From contig OZ038381.1 of NCBI GenBank assembly GCA_964036045.1, positions 69,378,242-69,442,241 of the forward strand: a DNA stretch of 64,000 nucleotides. Direction: 5' to 3'. Below the pieces are notes generated by a model that searched no databases, had not been told where the DNA came from, and saw only the letters and a program-made list of their open reading frames with translations. This DNA is from Eutreptiella sp. 'Long Island Sound 2002' (lineage: Eukaryota > Euglenozoa > Euglenophyceae > Eutreptiales > Eutreptiaceae). The first letter of the stretch is position 1; the number at the start of each line of letters is the position of its first letter. This document shows, piece by piece, positions 1 through 10,400 of the stretch. The position numbers and the translations under genes were made by a program.

Positions 1-165
1 GGGTTGTGTTGCGTGTGCGGTGTCCCGGGCCACTTGGCTCCTGTTTGCCTGTGCGCCTGCTCAATGTGTTGCTTCGCGTGTGCGGCGTCCTGGGCCCCTT
101 GGCTCCTGTTCACCGGTGTGCCCACCCCGTGTGTTGTTTTGCGTGTGCGGTGTCTTGGGCCATGA
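1..165 (-). repeat. LINE-associated 65-bp satellite, about 2.5 units
   Basis: Read on the minus strand, this is the same 65-bp unit found at 9,638-9,825 and 25,798-26,525 (core CACCGGTGAACAGGAGCC followed by a CACCGCACACGC-type stretch). Elsewhere the unit lies in the 3' part of the LINE, so this is probably the left-truncated remnant of a minus-strand LINE copy whose 3' end lies outside the window. The homology stops abruptly near 165, where an unrelated dispersed repeat begins. Confidence 0.75.
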
Positions 166-700
166 GATGATCAAAAAAATGGGCAAAAATGTGCATCTCA
201 TGCACAAGAGGATTCTGAACAGCTGTGTACCATCAGAAAATTTCTGGGCCATCTTTTGACGGATTTGGGTGAATCGTCTCGCGTTGATCAGCAATACGTC
301 CCGCATCTCTCCCATCTCATCTGTACAGATATCCCTGGGAGGCGAAGCGAAGTGGGCCGCGTTCTGGCCGAACCGCAGCTCCAAGGAACACTGCCGACAA
401 TCCCAGGAACCAATTAAGGGGCAACAAATGTTTTTACGCCGCCCCCACGCTTTAAGGACACCTCACGTGCAGCCTGCAGGTACTACAGCGACCCAGAGCA
501 CCTGCCCTTGGTTTTGCGCCAACGCAAATTACCCCACCCGGAGCAAAGGCATGAGGGGAGGCTCATGCATCCGGGACTCCACAATGATCTTGATCCCCCG
601 ACCCACCATGTTCAGCTTTGGGGAGCCCCGTTGGCCCGGCCTATGTGGCATGTCCTTCGCGCATGCAGCCAACATGGCAACGTCGTCCCATATCTCACCC
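166..700. repeat. dispersed repeat shared with 28,375-28,700
   Basis: The first ~300 bases (aaaaatgtgcat... through the stretch around 460) align with 28,375-28,700, just upstream of the 3' LTR of element A; shared landmarks include tttgacggattt, agatatc and ccgcgttctggcc / ccgtgttctggcc. No convincing coding frame. It may be the 3' internal end of another A-type element or an independent dispersed repeat. The right end is not sharply defined. Confidence 0.55.
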
Positions 701-2044
701 ACGGTTTTGAATTCCACGTCCGTGCCGACACCATGGACGTCCTCAAGGGGGACGTAGAGCCCTCCCTTGAATTAATGCGCCATAATGCGCGCCAACAGTC
801 ACCCACAGCGCGCAACCTCCCTATTACCATTCATATGCACGGAAAGCTTTGTTTCCTGCTTCTTCTAGGACAGGCAAAAGTGAAGCAGGGTGATTTTGGT
901 GAACCGGGGGCACCGTCAAACAAAGTGCACAGGTGTGTACCTATGTGCTCCACCTTGGCATGACCAGCACATCCCGTTAGCCACACGCGCGTGCGCATCG
1001 TGCCGTCAAGGTGGGCTCCGAGAAACAAGGCATAGAGGTGCCCCACAGCCGGAGCGCCAGGGGTAGCACCCGACCGCCGCAATGTCAGGGCGTGTTGCTG
1101 GTCCTCTCACCTCCCCAACCTATAAGAGCTGGGACTTCTGGCGCGTTGCACCGTTTGTGGGACTTTTTGGGGGGGCATCCAAGATGGCACAAGGAGGCAG
1201 AGCACGGGTGTGTTTCGGGGTACGTAGGGGACGGCCCGTCTGCTCTTTGGGCTTGTTTTGGGCGGGGAGGCTGGGTCAAAGTCCAGTCAAATGCTCAATT
1301 GTACGTCCATGCCCTGCGTTGGGTGTTCCTCTTCCTCTTCCTCCTCCTCTACCCCCTCCCCTCCAGAAAAAAAATGCGGGCCCTCCAATGCCGCAGGTGG
1401 ACCTCGTAGTCGGGGACGTCGTCGTCCAACCACGCAGGGAAGTAGGGATCGTCTCCCTGTTGGGTACACCACCTCCTCATATTGGTGCGCCGGCACCATC
1501 ACATATCCCATGTCGCCCTTGATCCAAAACAGATTTGTGCACCGGCTCGCCCAATGGGTGCGCAAGGGGGAGGAGGAACTAACAGGGCACCTCCGATTCC
1601 ACCTCCTTGGTTTCCATACGGGCAAATTCCGCCTCTTTGTCGTCCAGGACTGTAAGGATCGCGAAGACCAAAAATCTGAATAGACAATGGCTCAGGTCAG
1701 CCTTCGGTTTCCACCTCTGGAACATTGGGCGGTGTTCCTGTCGCCTCTTTAGGTTCATTTTGGCGTTCCAAATTGACTGTATGGCGACTTGAGGGCATTA
1801 CCATTCCTCTATGAAAGTATTGCCCTTCTCGTCAGCCACAATCACCGCCGATATTCCTGACGTACGGGCACGTGCTTTGGGACTGGGGAAGAGCGGCCTC
1901 CAAGATGTTGACACTGGCGTCAAAGGTCACGCCCGCACTGAAACGGATGAGCGCCCGGTCCTTGGGGTCCGTGATGGTCAGCACCCGCTCATCTGCCATG
2001 TTACTAACCAGCTCTTCAAAAGGAAAACATGCAGTAAGGGGTGA
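701..2044. other. region without recognisable gene
   Basis: Only short, mutually overlapping open frames are present, none with a recognisable motif. There is a CT-rich stretch at about 1,320-1,370. I see no RNA gene or transposon terminus here. Confidence 0.5.
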
Positions 2045-2515
2045 CAAAAACAAAGGGCGTGCTCCCAAATAATACTCCAATGTTGTCTCATGCAACCCCA
2101 ATCGCGCGCAAACTCACTCCTATACATATATGGGCCCGAAAGGGGCCATTGTTGAGAGGTCAGGGATGATTGCGCGCTTCGGAACCCCACTCCAAGGTCG
2201 TGTTAAGTAACCCAAATGACACCCAGCCCCGTACATACATGGGCCCGTCATGGGCGACTGTTGAGGGCTCAAAGACAAGGGGCGCCCTCCTAAACTGCAC
2301 TCCAGCGTCGTCTCAAGTAACCCAAGCGACACTCAAACCCGCTCCCATACATATATGTGCCCTTAATGGGCCTTCGTTGAGAGGTCTAAGACAAGAGGCT
2401 TGCTCCCAAACCCCACTCCCAGGTCGTCTTAAGTAACCCAAACGACACTCAAGCCCACTCCTAAACATTTATGCACCAGTAACGGGCCATTGTTGAGAGG
2501 TCAAAAACAATCGGC
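2045..2515. repeat. degenerate tandem repeat, period about 109-118 bp, four copies
   Basis: Four diverged copies share three blocks in order: TACATATATGGGCCC-like, CATTGTTGAGAGGTC-like, and CCCCACTCC..GGTCGT..TAAGTAACCCAAACGACACTCAA-like. The TACATAYATG block recurs near 2,125, 2,234, 2,347 and 2,465. Copy spacing is uneven, so the array is old. No link to the other satellites of the window. Confidence 0.75.
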
Positions 2516-3989
2516 TAAAGAAGGTCCGCAGGACCGGGCCCTGCCATTGTGCGGGCTCTACCACCTATGCCAGATTTTCCCACCTTCCTTTCTGTGACCC
2601 TCATTGTCCTTGCTATCACGAAGGCTCCCATGGTTTCCGACTTTGCAATTTCCAAATTCCAAGGATATCCCACATGCACACCCCTTGGTAGCCCTTGGCA
2701 ATTGAATCCAAATACCTGGTCCAGGAAATTAAACCGCACTTGGTTACAATCAGTACATGGAATTGATGGAGAAGGGAATAAACGACGATCTTGGGCAAAG
2801 GGGAACAGAAGACAAGTAAATGTGAAGCTGAAGCCCTGGAATAAGGTATGCGATGAAGACGATGTTGCATCCCTACTCCGGAAATTGATTTATAAACCAT
2901 GCATACTGGAACCATGTGTTCAATTATGGACATACGACGCCACGCTAATACAATCTCGATACAAGGGCTTAAGAAAACACATTGGTTCACGGAAGATCAT
3001 GCATGACGCAATGACATCAATACGGTCCATTGAGAGTATGATAAACCCCAAGAAAAGCATATACACAACAATGGCATCATTCCGTTCCTCATAAAGCTTG
3101 GGCGCACCTGGCCTATCCTCACCCTTGCCCACAAGACTGTAAAGTGGAATCAGCAACATCGGTTCCAAACATGAGAAATGCTCTCACCGTTCACGAAGCA
3201 TGAACACAAAGTACAGCATGACCACATACATGACTTGTCCACGCTCATGAGTTACCAATGTGCACATATGAGGAACCTGCAATGAGGATCACTAAATATG
3301 AGTTGGTAGAGTGACGTCACGGCAATGCCAAAGAGTACTTGACACCTGACAAGTGTGACAACTCACATATATCATCATGCTGGTAATGATTCGGTACTTC
3401 ACACCGGACGTCGGCCGCCTAACACTCAGCAATATCATACGTAATGGCCAGCAAGTGCAGACGAGACATCAAGAAAAACCAGCCCAACAAACTTCACCTA
3501 TTTAGTCTATGCTACATACCAATTGCTGGGCTCCCTACGGTTAGAGTGTCGCGAACCAAAGACATGAATAGAGAAACCAACACACAACATATGTCTCATG
3601 CCCTCAGATCCTTGGACATGCCACTCAGTCCCATCACTCCGGGCCTAACTGCTTTGAACCCGATGGCATAGGCAAACATAATCGTCATGTGCATTAGAAA
3701 CCATGCACACATGCATATGTGAAATCACTATTGCCTATCTGCATGTTCGTTTGACACCGAACAGATTCAACACATGCTAGGGTAAGAACATTGTGTGAGG
3801 GGATGCCCCGGGTGACATGCAGAGACCCGGCCTGCAGAGTGAGTGCACAAAGACAGATATCCCGGGTCCAATGAGAGAACAGCCATGTTGAGATTGTCCC
3901 ATCCTAAAGAGAAGTAGTCCTGCCTGTAAGAGAGATGGTTCCGCCCCAATCCAGGCCTTAAGAGAGACGGTCCTGCCCAAATCCATGCC
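2516..3989. other. intergenic DNA; one weak open frame at 2,549-3,094 (+)
   Basis: A 181-codon frame at 2,549-3,094 opens on a non-ATG codon. Its second half, rich in Arg/Lys/Ile, faintly recalls the C-terminal tail of jockey-type LINE proteins (a Leu-rich stretch then a QLWTY motif). The likeness is too weak for a gene call. The rest (3,095-3,989) has no coding signal; it contains scattered ACATATG-type motifs only. Confidence 0.3.
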
Positions 3990-4075
3990 CAGAAAGAGAA
4001 CCTAACCAATCCATGGCCCAGGAGAGAGAGCCTAACCAATCCATGGCCCAGGAGAGAGAACCTCAGCGAAATCCA
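3990..4075. repeat. 28-bp minisatellite, three units
   Basis: Three successive copies of a ~28-bp unit of the form CCTAACCAATCCATGGCCCA followed by GGAGAGAG. The first copy (from about 3,990) is diverged and the second and third are nearly identical. It sits in a wider purine-rich area (3,900-4,100) with repeated AAGAGAGA motifs. Confidence 0.7.
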
Positions 4076-5096
4076 ATCCCTAGAGCATGTATATGGAGAG
4101 AGAGTTTCGCCTAGCCATGACGCAGGAGACCATTCATGCACTTGGAGTGAGAATACACAACCTTGACCGAGGATTATGACCATATTCAATTGCCAAAATT
4201 AGTGTATTCATGCCCTACTGCCTGCCGCCAAGAGAAGGATGAAGGATCACCAACCATGTTTCACCAATGATATGAATTCATCGAAGGTCAACGTAGTAAG
4301 ACGGTAAATGAGAGGTAAGCAACCATGGCATAAGTGCTATTCTCCACCTTTAGCCTGTTCTCCCACTGCACATGTACACAACATGCTCAACGCACGCAAT
4401 GGCCAAATTTTGACCCTCTTTGATTCAAAGGAAGATCAAGTGTCACGACACATACAAAACAAACAACTGGTAAGCCAAGGAATCAGGAACTGCCTTGCCT
4501 TGCAGAGCAACGACCGGGTTACTTTCTTACCGCCCGGTGCGCCTATCTCAGCCACCTCCACTTCAACTCCTCCTCCACTAGGGTTTCTGCTGCTTCAAGG
4601 GACTCGTAATTCCCCATACATGTAGGCGTGGCAAACGCCGAAGCAAATGCGCCCATTAACGTGTACCAATCCTGTTTTACGGCGCCTGACGGTGTGGGCA
4701 GGAGCACCTGACCAGGGTTCAGCCAGATCTGAATTTTGGGCTTCCTAGCATCCACTGGAGTTGTCCTAGGTTCTGATTCGCATCCATTTCAGCAACAGCA
4801 TCGATCTAACACTGTTACCACCTGTTGGAAGAATTTTTGGACGATCGTTCCGCATTGAAGACCAGAGAGCATGCGCACGCCACCAGGAACACAAGAAGGA
4901 CGCCGGCACACATGGCAGGCCTGCTCTGAACGAGAAATGTCAAATTCGCCATCCTGTGGTTATAGGTGGTATAAACTCAGAATGCCCCTGAAACTGTACC
5001 GGATATCGCTGAAATCGTGTCTGGGATAGAGTGCAGCCAAATGGGATCCGAACCGGCTTCACCCCCCTTCCAAGAGCATTGTCACCTGCTCGAAAA
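4076..5096. other. flank of element A, no gene seen
   Basis: No open frame with recognisable content and no terminal repeat. This is the DNA immediately left of the 5' LTR of element A. The target-site duplication of A cannot be read because its right LTR end is lost in the satellite at 29,401. Confidence 0.5.
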
Positions 5097-5358
5097 GAGT
5101 AAGAAAAGGTGTAGCTCCAAAACGTTAGCTTTAGTTGTCATAGAGAGGCCTACAGGCATGACACATTTTTATCTTAGTATCGGCCTAACCAGAAGTGGTG
5201 ACAATACAATTTGACCTAGAAAACCAAGCCTTGTACTATGGATGTTGTGTGGACCCCTGACCCCACAACTGATTGGACTCATTCACCATTTCCTGGACTG
5301 ACTGAGGCGCTGACATTGCTCTAGAGCCTATACATTTTTCTATGTTTTCTCAAGAATG

Positions 5359-5447
5359 CTTAGCTGTCCTAGTGGTCTGCACCCTAGCGGGCTGCGGGTC
5401 CTCTTTTTGAGAGGTCCTGGGTTCAATTCCCAGTCACCCTAGCTAAG
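5359..5447 (+). other. tRNA-like module (SINE- or tRNA-derived) within the A LTR
   Basis: Eighty-nine bases bounded by a 7-bp inverted repeat CTTAGCT / AGCTAAG. Inside are an A-box-like CTAGTGGTCTGCACC, a CCTCT..AGAGG hairpin like a class II variable arm, and a perfect T-arm CTGGG-TTCAATT-CCCAG containing the B-box-like GGTTCAATTCC. A second copy of the same length lies at 29,261-29,349. The three bases expected for a functional anticodon loop cannot be assigned, so it is probably a tRNA-derived relic or SINE captured by the LTR rather than a working tRNA gene. Confidence 0.6.
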
Positions 5448-5550
5448 TAGGAACATCCCATGTGACATGGCAGTGACCTCAGCGCCACAAGCCATGCCAC
5501 CTCAGCACCTATGGGACCCAAAACAAAGAGGGCACATCTCTAGATTACAC

Positions 5551-5558
5551 TATAAAAG
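5551..5558 (+). promoter_or_regulatory. TATA box of the element A LTR
   Basis: TATAAAAG lies about 315 bp before the primer-binding site, in the position of a U3 core promoter. The B-type LTR has a TATAAAA at an analogous place. Confidence 0.55.
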
Positions 5559-5866
5559 GGAGAGTGCCCATGTGGGCAGTTTTCACATCATTGTAGGATA
5601 TTTTCTAACTATCTTTTCTTAAATCTGGGGTTATTGTGAGTTTCCTTTGTTGTTACATTATCTCCTTTGACTGCAGCCCTTCATGTTGTGGATTTGATCC
5701 TGTGGTCCCTTGCCTGCACTGTGGGTACTTATATTTCTGGTTGATTTCATCAAACCAAAATTTTTTGGAAAACCTGCACTACATCAAGAAGCAGCAGGAG
5801 CAAGCAGAGGCACAAACAAACGAATATCATCAAAGCATTCAACAGTGAAAGCCTGTTCTAACTTTC

Positions 5867-5877
5867 TGATAGCAGAG
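5867..5877 (+). other. primer-binding site of element A (initiator Met tRNA type)
   Basis: TGATAGCAGAG differs by one base from TGGTAGCAGAG, the complement of the 3' end of an initiator methionine tRNA ending CUCUGCUACCA. Element B has the perfect match at 53,473-53,483, also just after its LTR and before gag. Confidence 0.6.
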
Positions 5878-5962
5878 ATTTTCAGTCTTTGCGTACCTGC
5901 AACCCCATGCAGTACAACTAGTACGTCAAGACTGACTCCACTGAAGGGCGAAGAAAAGTAAC

Positions 5963-8457
5963 ATGGACCGAAGGACACTGCCGAGACGACAGCGCCCTCA
6001 GTGGCACCTGCCAAGCCAGCGCCAGGGCCCAAACCTGCTGGCGAACCTGAACCTGAGGAGCCTGTACCTTCACCGCCCTTAAGTGGGCTGGGGGATGATT
6101 CCCTGGAGGGCTTGAGAGCTGCCTTCAGTGGACTCTCCGTTGGAGGACCCGAAGGCAAAGAGGAGGAGAAGAAGAAGGAAGCAGTGGCCATGGGAGCCGA
6201 AGAGGTAGATCCTGTTGAGAGCGAACCTGTTGAGAGCGCGCCGAGCGCCTCAGACTACTCTGCAGTACTCTCTGCAACAACCACTACATTCCCAGCCACA
6301 CATCCAGCTACATCCTCACCCACAACCACTCCACCTATGGCTGAGGGTCTAGGCTTTACTGGTATGCCTTACCCCACCTACAGTGTGACTCCAGCCGCGA
6401 CTGTGCCACCTATGGCAACCGCAGTCGGCGAACCCGTGGCATCCAGCTCCACCTTGTTTCTGAGCCTATGCCGCGCCGCTTTGAAGATGACTATCACAGA
6501 CCCGCGGCGGCCGTGTACAGGACTGGGATACCTGGCTATGCGGCACCCGAGCCTGGCTATACTATGCCAGCACCTGGTTTCACCTCTCTGAGTGGCCTAC
6601 GTGGCCCTGAGTCTTGTGGTGGAAGGAGCAGAGGATCAGAAAGATCCTCAAACAAATGCCTGACGCGGTTGGAGATACGAGAGGCTCTTCGAGGAGCCAC
6701 TTCAGAAATTTTTGGCGATCTAACTCAAGAAATTCCGGCCCAATTGGAGCACCTGATTTCTCTCCAAGCAACACCTACCACCATGGGAGTTTCATCTCAT
6801 CGTCTACAAGCCAATCATTTGGTGGCGGGACGGACGAACACCCTGGCAAGCTTGAGTAGCTGACCTATGCCGACCCCTGCTGTGATACCGAGGACCCCTT
6901 CGTACCAAGAACGGCCCAGCCCCCCTAGAGCCACGTGGAGAACTCCACGCGAGCCGAGCTGGACCAGTTAGGGTTGACAGCCCTAAGGGCTATGGTCCAT
7001 GTTGAGCCCTACGGCTCTAGTGACCTGAGCGGTGATCATTCTGATGATGAGCCGCCATCTATGACGGCTGCTTCACCCTGTGAGGACGATGACCCTGGGG
7101 ACCCCGAGAACCCGAGCGGCAAGAAGAAGAAGAAAAAGAGGAAGACCTACTGCCATGAGGGACGCAAGTCTCAGGAGGCTAAGGCTATCGCCACCTCCAA
7201 GATCGTGGTGAAATTGCTGGAGTTCACGGGGAAGGACCTCAGCGAGTTCGCTGAGAACTTTGGCCGGTTCCTGAGGATGACCGGCCAAACCCATGCTAGT
7301 GGGCGAGTGAAGTGCGATCTGCTCCTGCAGTGCTGCAAGACCAAGTACCTGGAGAAGCAGGTCAGGCAGACCGTGACAAAGTCGGGCACCTTCACAGACG
7401 TTTTGGCTGCCTTGGAGAGGCAGTACCCTACCTACGAGACCGACCTCTCCATCAGGGCCGACATCCAGAACCTAGCTGTGCTGCCCAACAACCCCAAGCC
7501 TGCCAGGATTTCCGAATTGCTTGCAGACTTGGACCACTGGGTAGGGCGACTGACGCCCGGTTCCTACGGCGGCGATGAGCTGCTATTCTGGTTGATGGCC
7601 AAGCTCCCACCAGAAACTGAATGCCGGGCAACAGCAGAACGCAAGGCAAGAGCCCTCACCTACGAGGACCTGTCTGTGCTACTTTTGGAGCTGGCGCTGG
7701 AAAAAGGAAGCGACCAGCACCTGAACGCCTACCTTCCTAGAGGAGGCGGCTCTGGGAGCCATGGCCGAGGGTACCAAGGAACCCGACATGGACAGGGGAC
7801 TAGCCTCAAGGATGCTCGCTTCATGAGCAATGTGCAGGACCTCTTCTGGTGTGATGCCAGAGATGAGCAGGGTTGCCTGCTTCATGCCCCTGACTGCGAC
7901 CAGCGAGACTGTTTCGTGGTCCAGGGGAAGAGGCAGGAGACCAAAGCCGGCGCCAAGGCCAAGCTGCCGGACCACTACAGGTGCACCATCACCTGTGCCT
8001 TCTGTGGTAAGAGGAAGCACTACCAGGACGAGTGCTACCACTAGCAACGCCTCTCGGCGAAGCTCAAGACCGAGAACGGCAGTGGCAAGGGCAGTGGCAA
8101 GGGCAACGCCGACAAGGACAGTTGCAAGGGCAAGTCCAAGGGCAATGGCAAAGGCCAAGGTGGCAAAGGCAAGGTGGACGAGGAGGCTCTGACGGCAAGC
8201 TGGACAAGGACAAGAACGCAGACAAGTCCGGAGGGAACCCCAATACTACGCCGGGGGGGAACTCTGAGCCCTCTGGTGGGCAATCAAACACGGGACCTGA
8301 GACCCTTTCCCACACGCAAACCCAACAAGAACAAGGGACTAAGCGTGCCAACGAAGATGGCGACCAGTCAAACGCCCGCAAACGCTCCCGTATCATGCGC
8401 ATGGCGCAGACACTGCAGAAGAAGGGTTTTGAAGTGACCTGCCCTGCGGAGTTCTGA
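5963..8457 (+). pseudogene. gag: gag polyprotein of Ty3/gypsy element A (degraded)
   Basis: Structural capsid/nucleocapsid region. The N-terminal third is broken into overlapping frames (6,001-6,591, 6,468-6,863, 6,614-6,859), so several indels are present; 5,963 is the first ATG after the PBS but is out of frame with the first Pro/Glu-rich stretch. The best-preserved part, 6,935-8,044, aligns with B gag over the capsid-like region. It ends in a CCHC zinc knuckle (C-x2-C-x4-H-x4-C, 7,994-8,035). A TAG at 8,042-8,044 stops the frame right after the knuckle, where B reads on. The homologous C-terminus (GFEV then a short acidic end) reappears in another frame up to 8,457, across Gly/Lys/Gln-rich low-complexity DNA. 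It cannot make intact Gag. Confidence 0.8.
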
Positions 8458-8492
8458 CAAGAACGCTCCGGGGGACCTACAGACCTGGTGTT

Positions 8493-9495
8493 CTAGGTAC
8501 GTATCCGTCTCGGGGGACTTGAATACCTGGGGGTACTGGATACTGGGGCCACTATATCTATTTTGGCCAAGAAAACGTTAGCTCGTGGGGACCTGAAGAA
8601 CATCATGCCTACTGCAGCCATCCGCATGGGGAATGGGCATGTGGTGCGCAGTTGTGGGAACTGTGAGGTCGAAGTGCCTATGGGATCAAGCAGCATTGCC
8701 CATCGATTGTACATGATGGACACCGAAGCCTTCGACTTTGTACTGGGGACCGATTTCTGCGTCGAGCACTGCCTGAATTCTATCCCTCACCCTGCAAGCA
8801 CCCTACGTCCCCCAAGTGGACCATGGTGATGGATGGGAATCTGTACCTCTGGAGCAGTCTGAACACACATCTAGCTACCTGAGGGTATGCGAGAAGGAAC
8901 CCTCAACCATGATGGTAGCCTCCAAAACCGAGGACTATCAGCTCCTTGGGGATGTCTTAGACCAAGGTCTGAACGAGCTGGGATGCTCTCTGGAAGACCT
9001 GAACGTGGAGCTATTCGCCAGTGACAAGCACCATGTCTTGGACGTCTACTGCGGCAAAGAGAAGAATTGCTGCTAAAATTTTACTGGCCCTCCTTCAGGA
9101 TGGCCTACGGGAACCCCAGGTTCAGTGAGCTGGGGAAGGTCGTGACCAAGGTGGCCCTGGAGCGTTCCCGTATGGTACTGTGTTCCCCAGATTCGGGAGC
9201 CCATGGGCGAAATGAGTACTGGCGTACTCTATTCGACAAGCTGACACTCACCTCCATGGAGCTGCCAGACAACACCATCTACATGCCTCTAGGCCGCAAG
9301 ACGCCCATCGGGAATTCCGGATGGGGGAGCATGCTAAGCCTGGTGGACGGGGGCCTAGCCCCAGTGTTCTGAGAAGATCTGGACCCTGCTATGGCCCTGG
9401 AAATTCAACGTGAGAGCGGCGGCTACACCCTGGATGTCCTGAAAAATCGACTACGACCTCGAGACGCCGTAGAAACTAGTCCTGGGGGAGACGAG
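8493..9495 (+). pseudogene. pol: protease and Dam-like region of element A pol (degraded)
   Basis: An aspartic protease with the active-site LDTGAT motif lies at about 8,536-8,553, followed by the conserved (F/D)(V/I)(L/I)GTDF block. Downstream, VELFAS (about 9,010) and, after a TAA at 9,074-9,076 and a frame change, AYGNPRFSEL (9,106-9,135) and VLCSPDSG match the domain seen intact in element B at 56,300-56,690. There it resembles N6-adenine methyltransferase-like (Dam) domains. In A the motif IV equivalent reads NPRF instead of NPPF. A TGA at 9,370-9,372 and the LINE insertion at 9,508 interrupt the rest. Confidence 0.7.
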
Positions 9496-9507
9496 TATGT
9501 CGTGTCT
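9496..9507. repeat. left target-site duplication of the truncated LINE
   Basis: TATGTCGTGTCT, repeated exactly at 10,389-10,400 on the other side of the insertion. Confidence 0.9.
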
Positions 9508-10388
9508 CCCCAAAAAAAAACAAAAAAAAAACAAAAGAAAAAAAAAACCAAGTAAAAAAAGGAAAAAAAAAAACGAAAATTAGGGGGGGAGGAAGAGGGA
9601 CACAACCACCCATGGCACACCCGCACCGCACACAGCACGCACACCGGTGAACAGGAGCCCAGTGGCCCAGGACACCGCACATGCAACACAACACACCGAG
9701 CGAGCACACCGGTGAACAGGAGCCAGCTGGCCCAGGACACCGCAGACGCACCACAGCAAACCGCGCGGGCACACCGGTGAACAGGAGCCCAGCGGCCCAG
9801 GACACTGCACACACGTAGGGCAGCCGAGGGACAGGAAAGAACCAATACCCCATGGGTCGGACGCACTGGGGTGACCCAGCCGACCCACCGGGCCAGTGGC
9901 AGGAGCAGTACTCCAAGGCCACTGGTCAGAGCCCGGCCAGGCTGCATCGGGGACCATGGCAAACGTCACCCGGAGCCATGGAAGCAACCGGTGACAGGCG
10001 AGCCGGTACGCAGTCCAGGAGGGGGTCACCTGCCAAGCAGAGTGGCCCCGCAACTCAAGCCACAAGGGTGAGGCGGTCATACCGTAGACAAGCGGGAGCA
10101 ATACCCCTTGTGGTGAGAGATACTCCACACGGCTGGGCAGCCGCCCAGAGCTTCCGCCCAAAGGAGGGGGCATGTGGCCCTACCCATGGACACATGTGGG
10201 GACACCCTCCCACCTGGGACACATGGACCGGGTGGCCGCGACAATGCCTTCCCAAGCACATGCGAGAGCGGCTCAAGAGGCACCTGACATAGGGCAGTGG
10301 GAGGGACAGGACGTCCCCTTGGTAAGACCTTCTTCCTGCAATGTCAAAGGAGGCATCCCGAGCTCCCGAAGATACCTACCTACCTACC
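9508..10388 (+). mobile_element. 881-bp 5'-truncated LINE copy inserted in element A
   Basis: The segment from about 9,575 to 10,388 is nearly identical to the 3' end of the full LINE (25,735-27,094) but keeps only about three 65-bp satellite units instead of eleven. It ends with the ACCTACCTACC tail, which fixes its plus orientation. It is flanked by the perfect 12-bp duplication TATGTCGTGTCT. Its 5' end is an A-rich stretch (9,512-9,580, runs of A broken by single C or G). This is classic target-primed integration of a truncated LINE. It splits the pol region between the Dam-like domain and the linker to RT. Confidence 0.9.
9638..9825 (+). repeat. 65-bp LINE satellite, about three units
   Basis: Units of the form CACCGGTGAACAGGAGCC, GGCCCAGGACACCGCA and an A/C-rich end. 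The same unit occurs about eleven times in the long LINE copy, so the array length varies between copies of one family. Confidence 0.85.
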
Positions 10389-10400
10389 TATGTCGTGTCT
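10389..10400. repeat. right target-site duplication of the truncated LINE
   Basis: TATGTCGTGTCT, the partner of 9,496-9,507. Element A coding homology resumes right after it. Confidence 0.9.

Larger units (their letters stand above)
5097..5866 (+). repeat. 5' LTR of Ty3/gypsy element A
   Basis: The stretch from GAGTAAGAAA at 5,097 through about 5,505 is repeated at 28,994-29,406, on the far side of the gag-pol region, as expected for LTRs. The left boundary is set by that shared start; the right boundary by the primer-binding site at 5,867. It contains a tRNA-like module (5,359-5,447) and a TATA box (5,551-5,558). Length about 770 bp, close to the ~740 bp of the element B LTR. It does not start with the usual TG. 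Its sequence is unlike the B LTR apart from the first ten bases. Confidence 0.75.

Noticed and set aside
2549-3094. 181-codon frame as a jockey-type LINE C-terminus
   Set aside because: The likeness rests on a few residues (QLWTY) and lacks the RT or any zinc knuckle.
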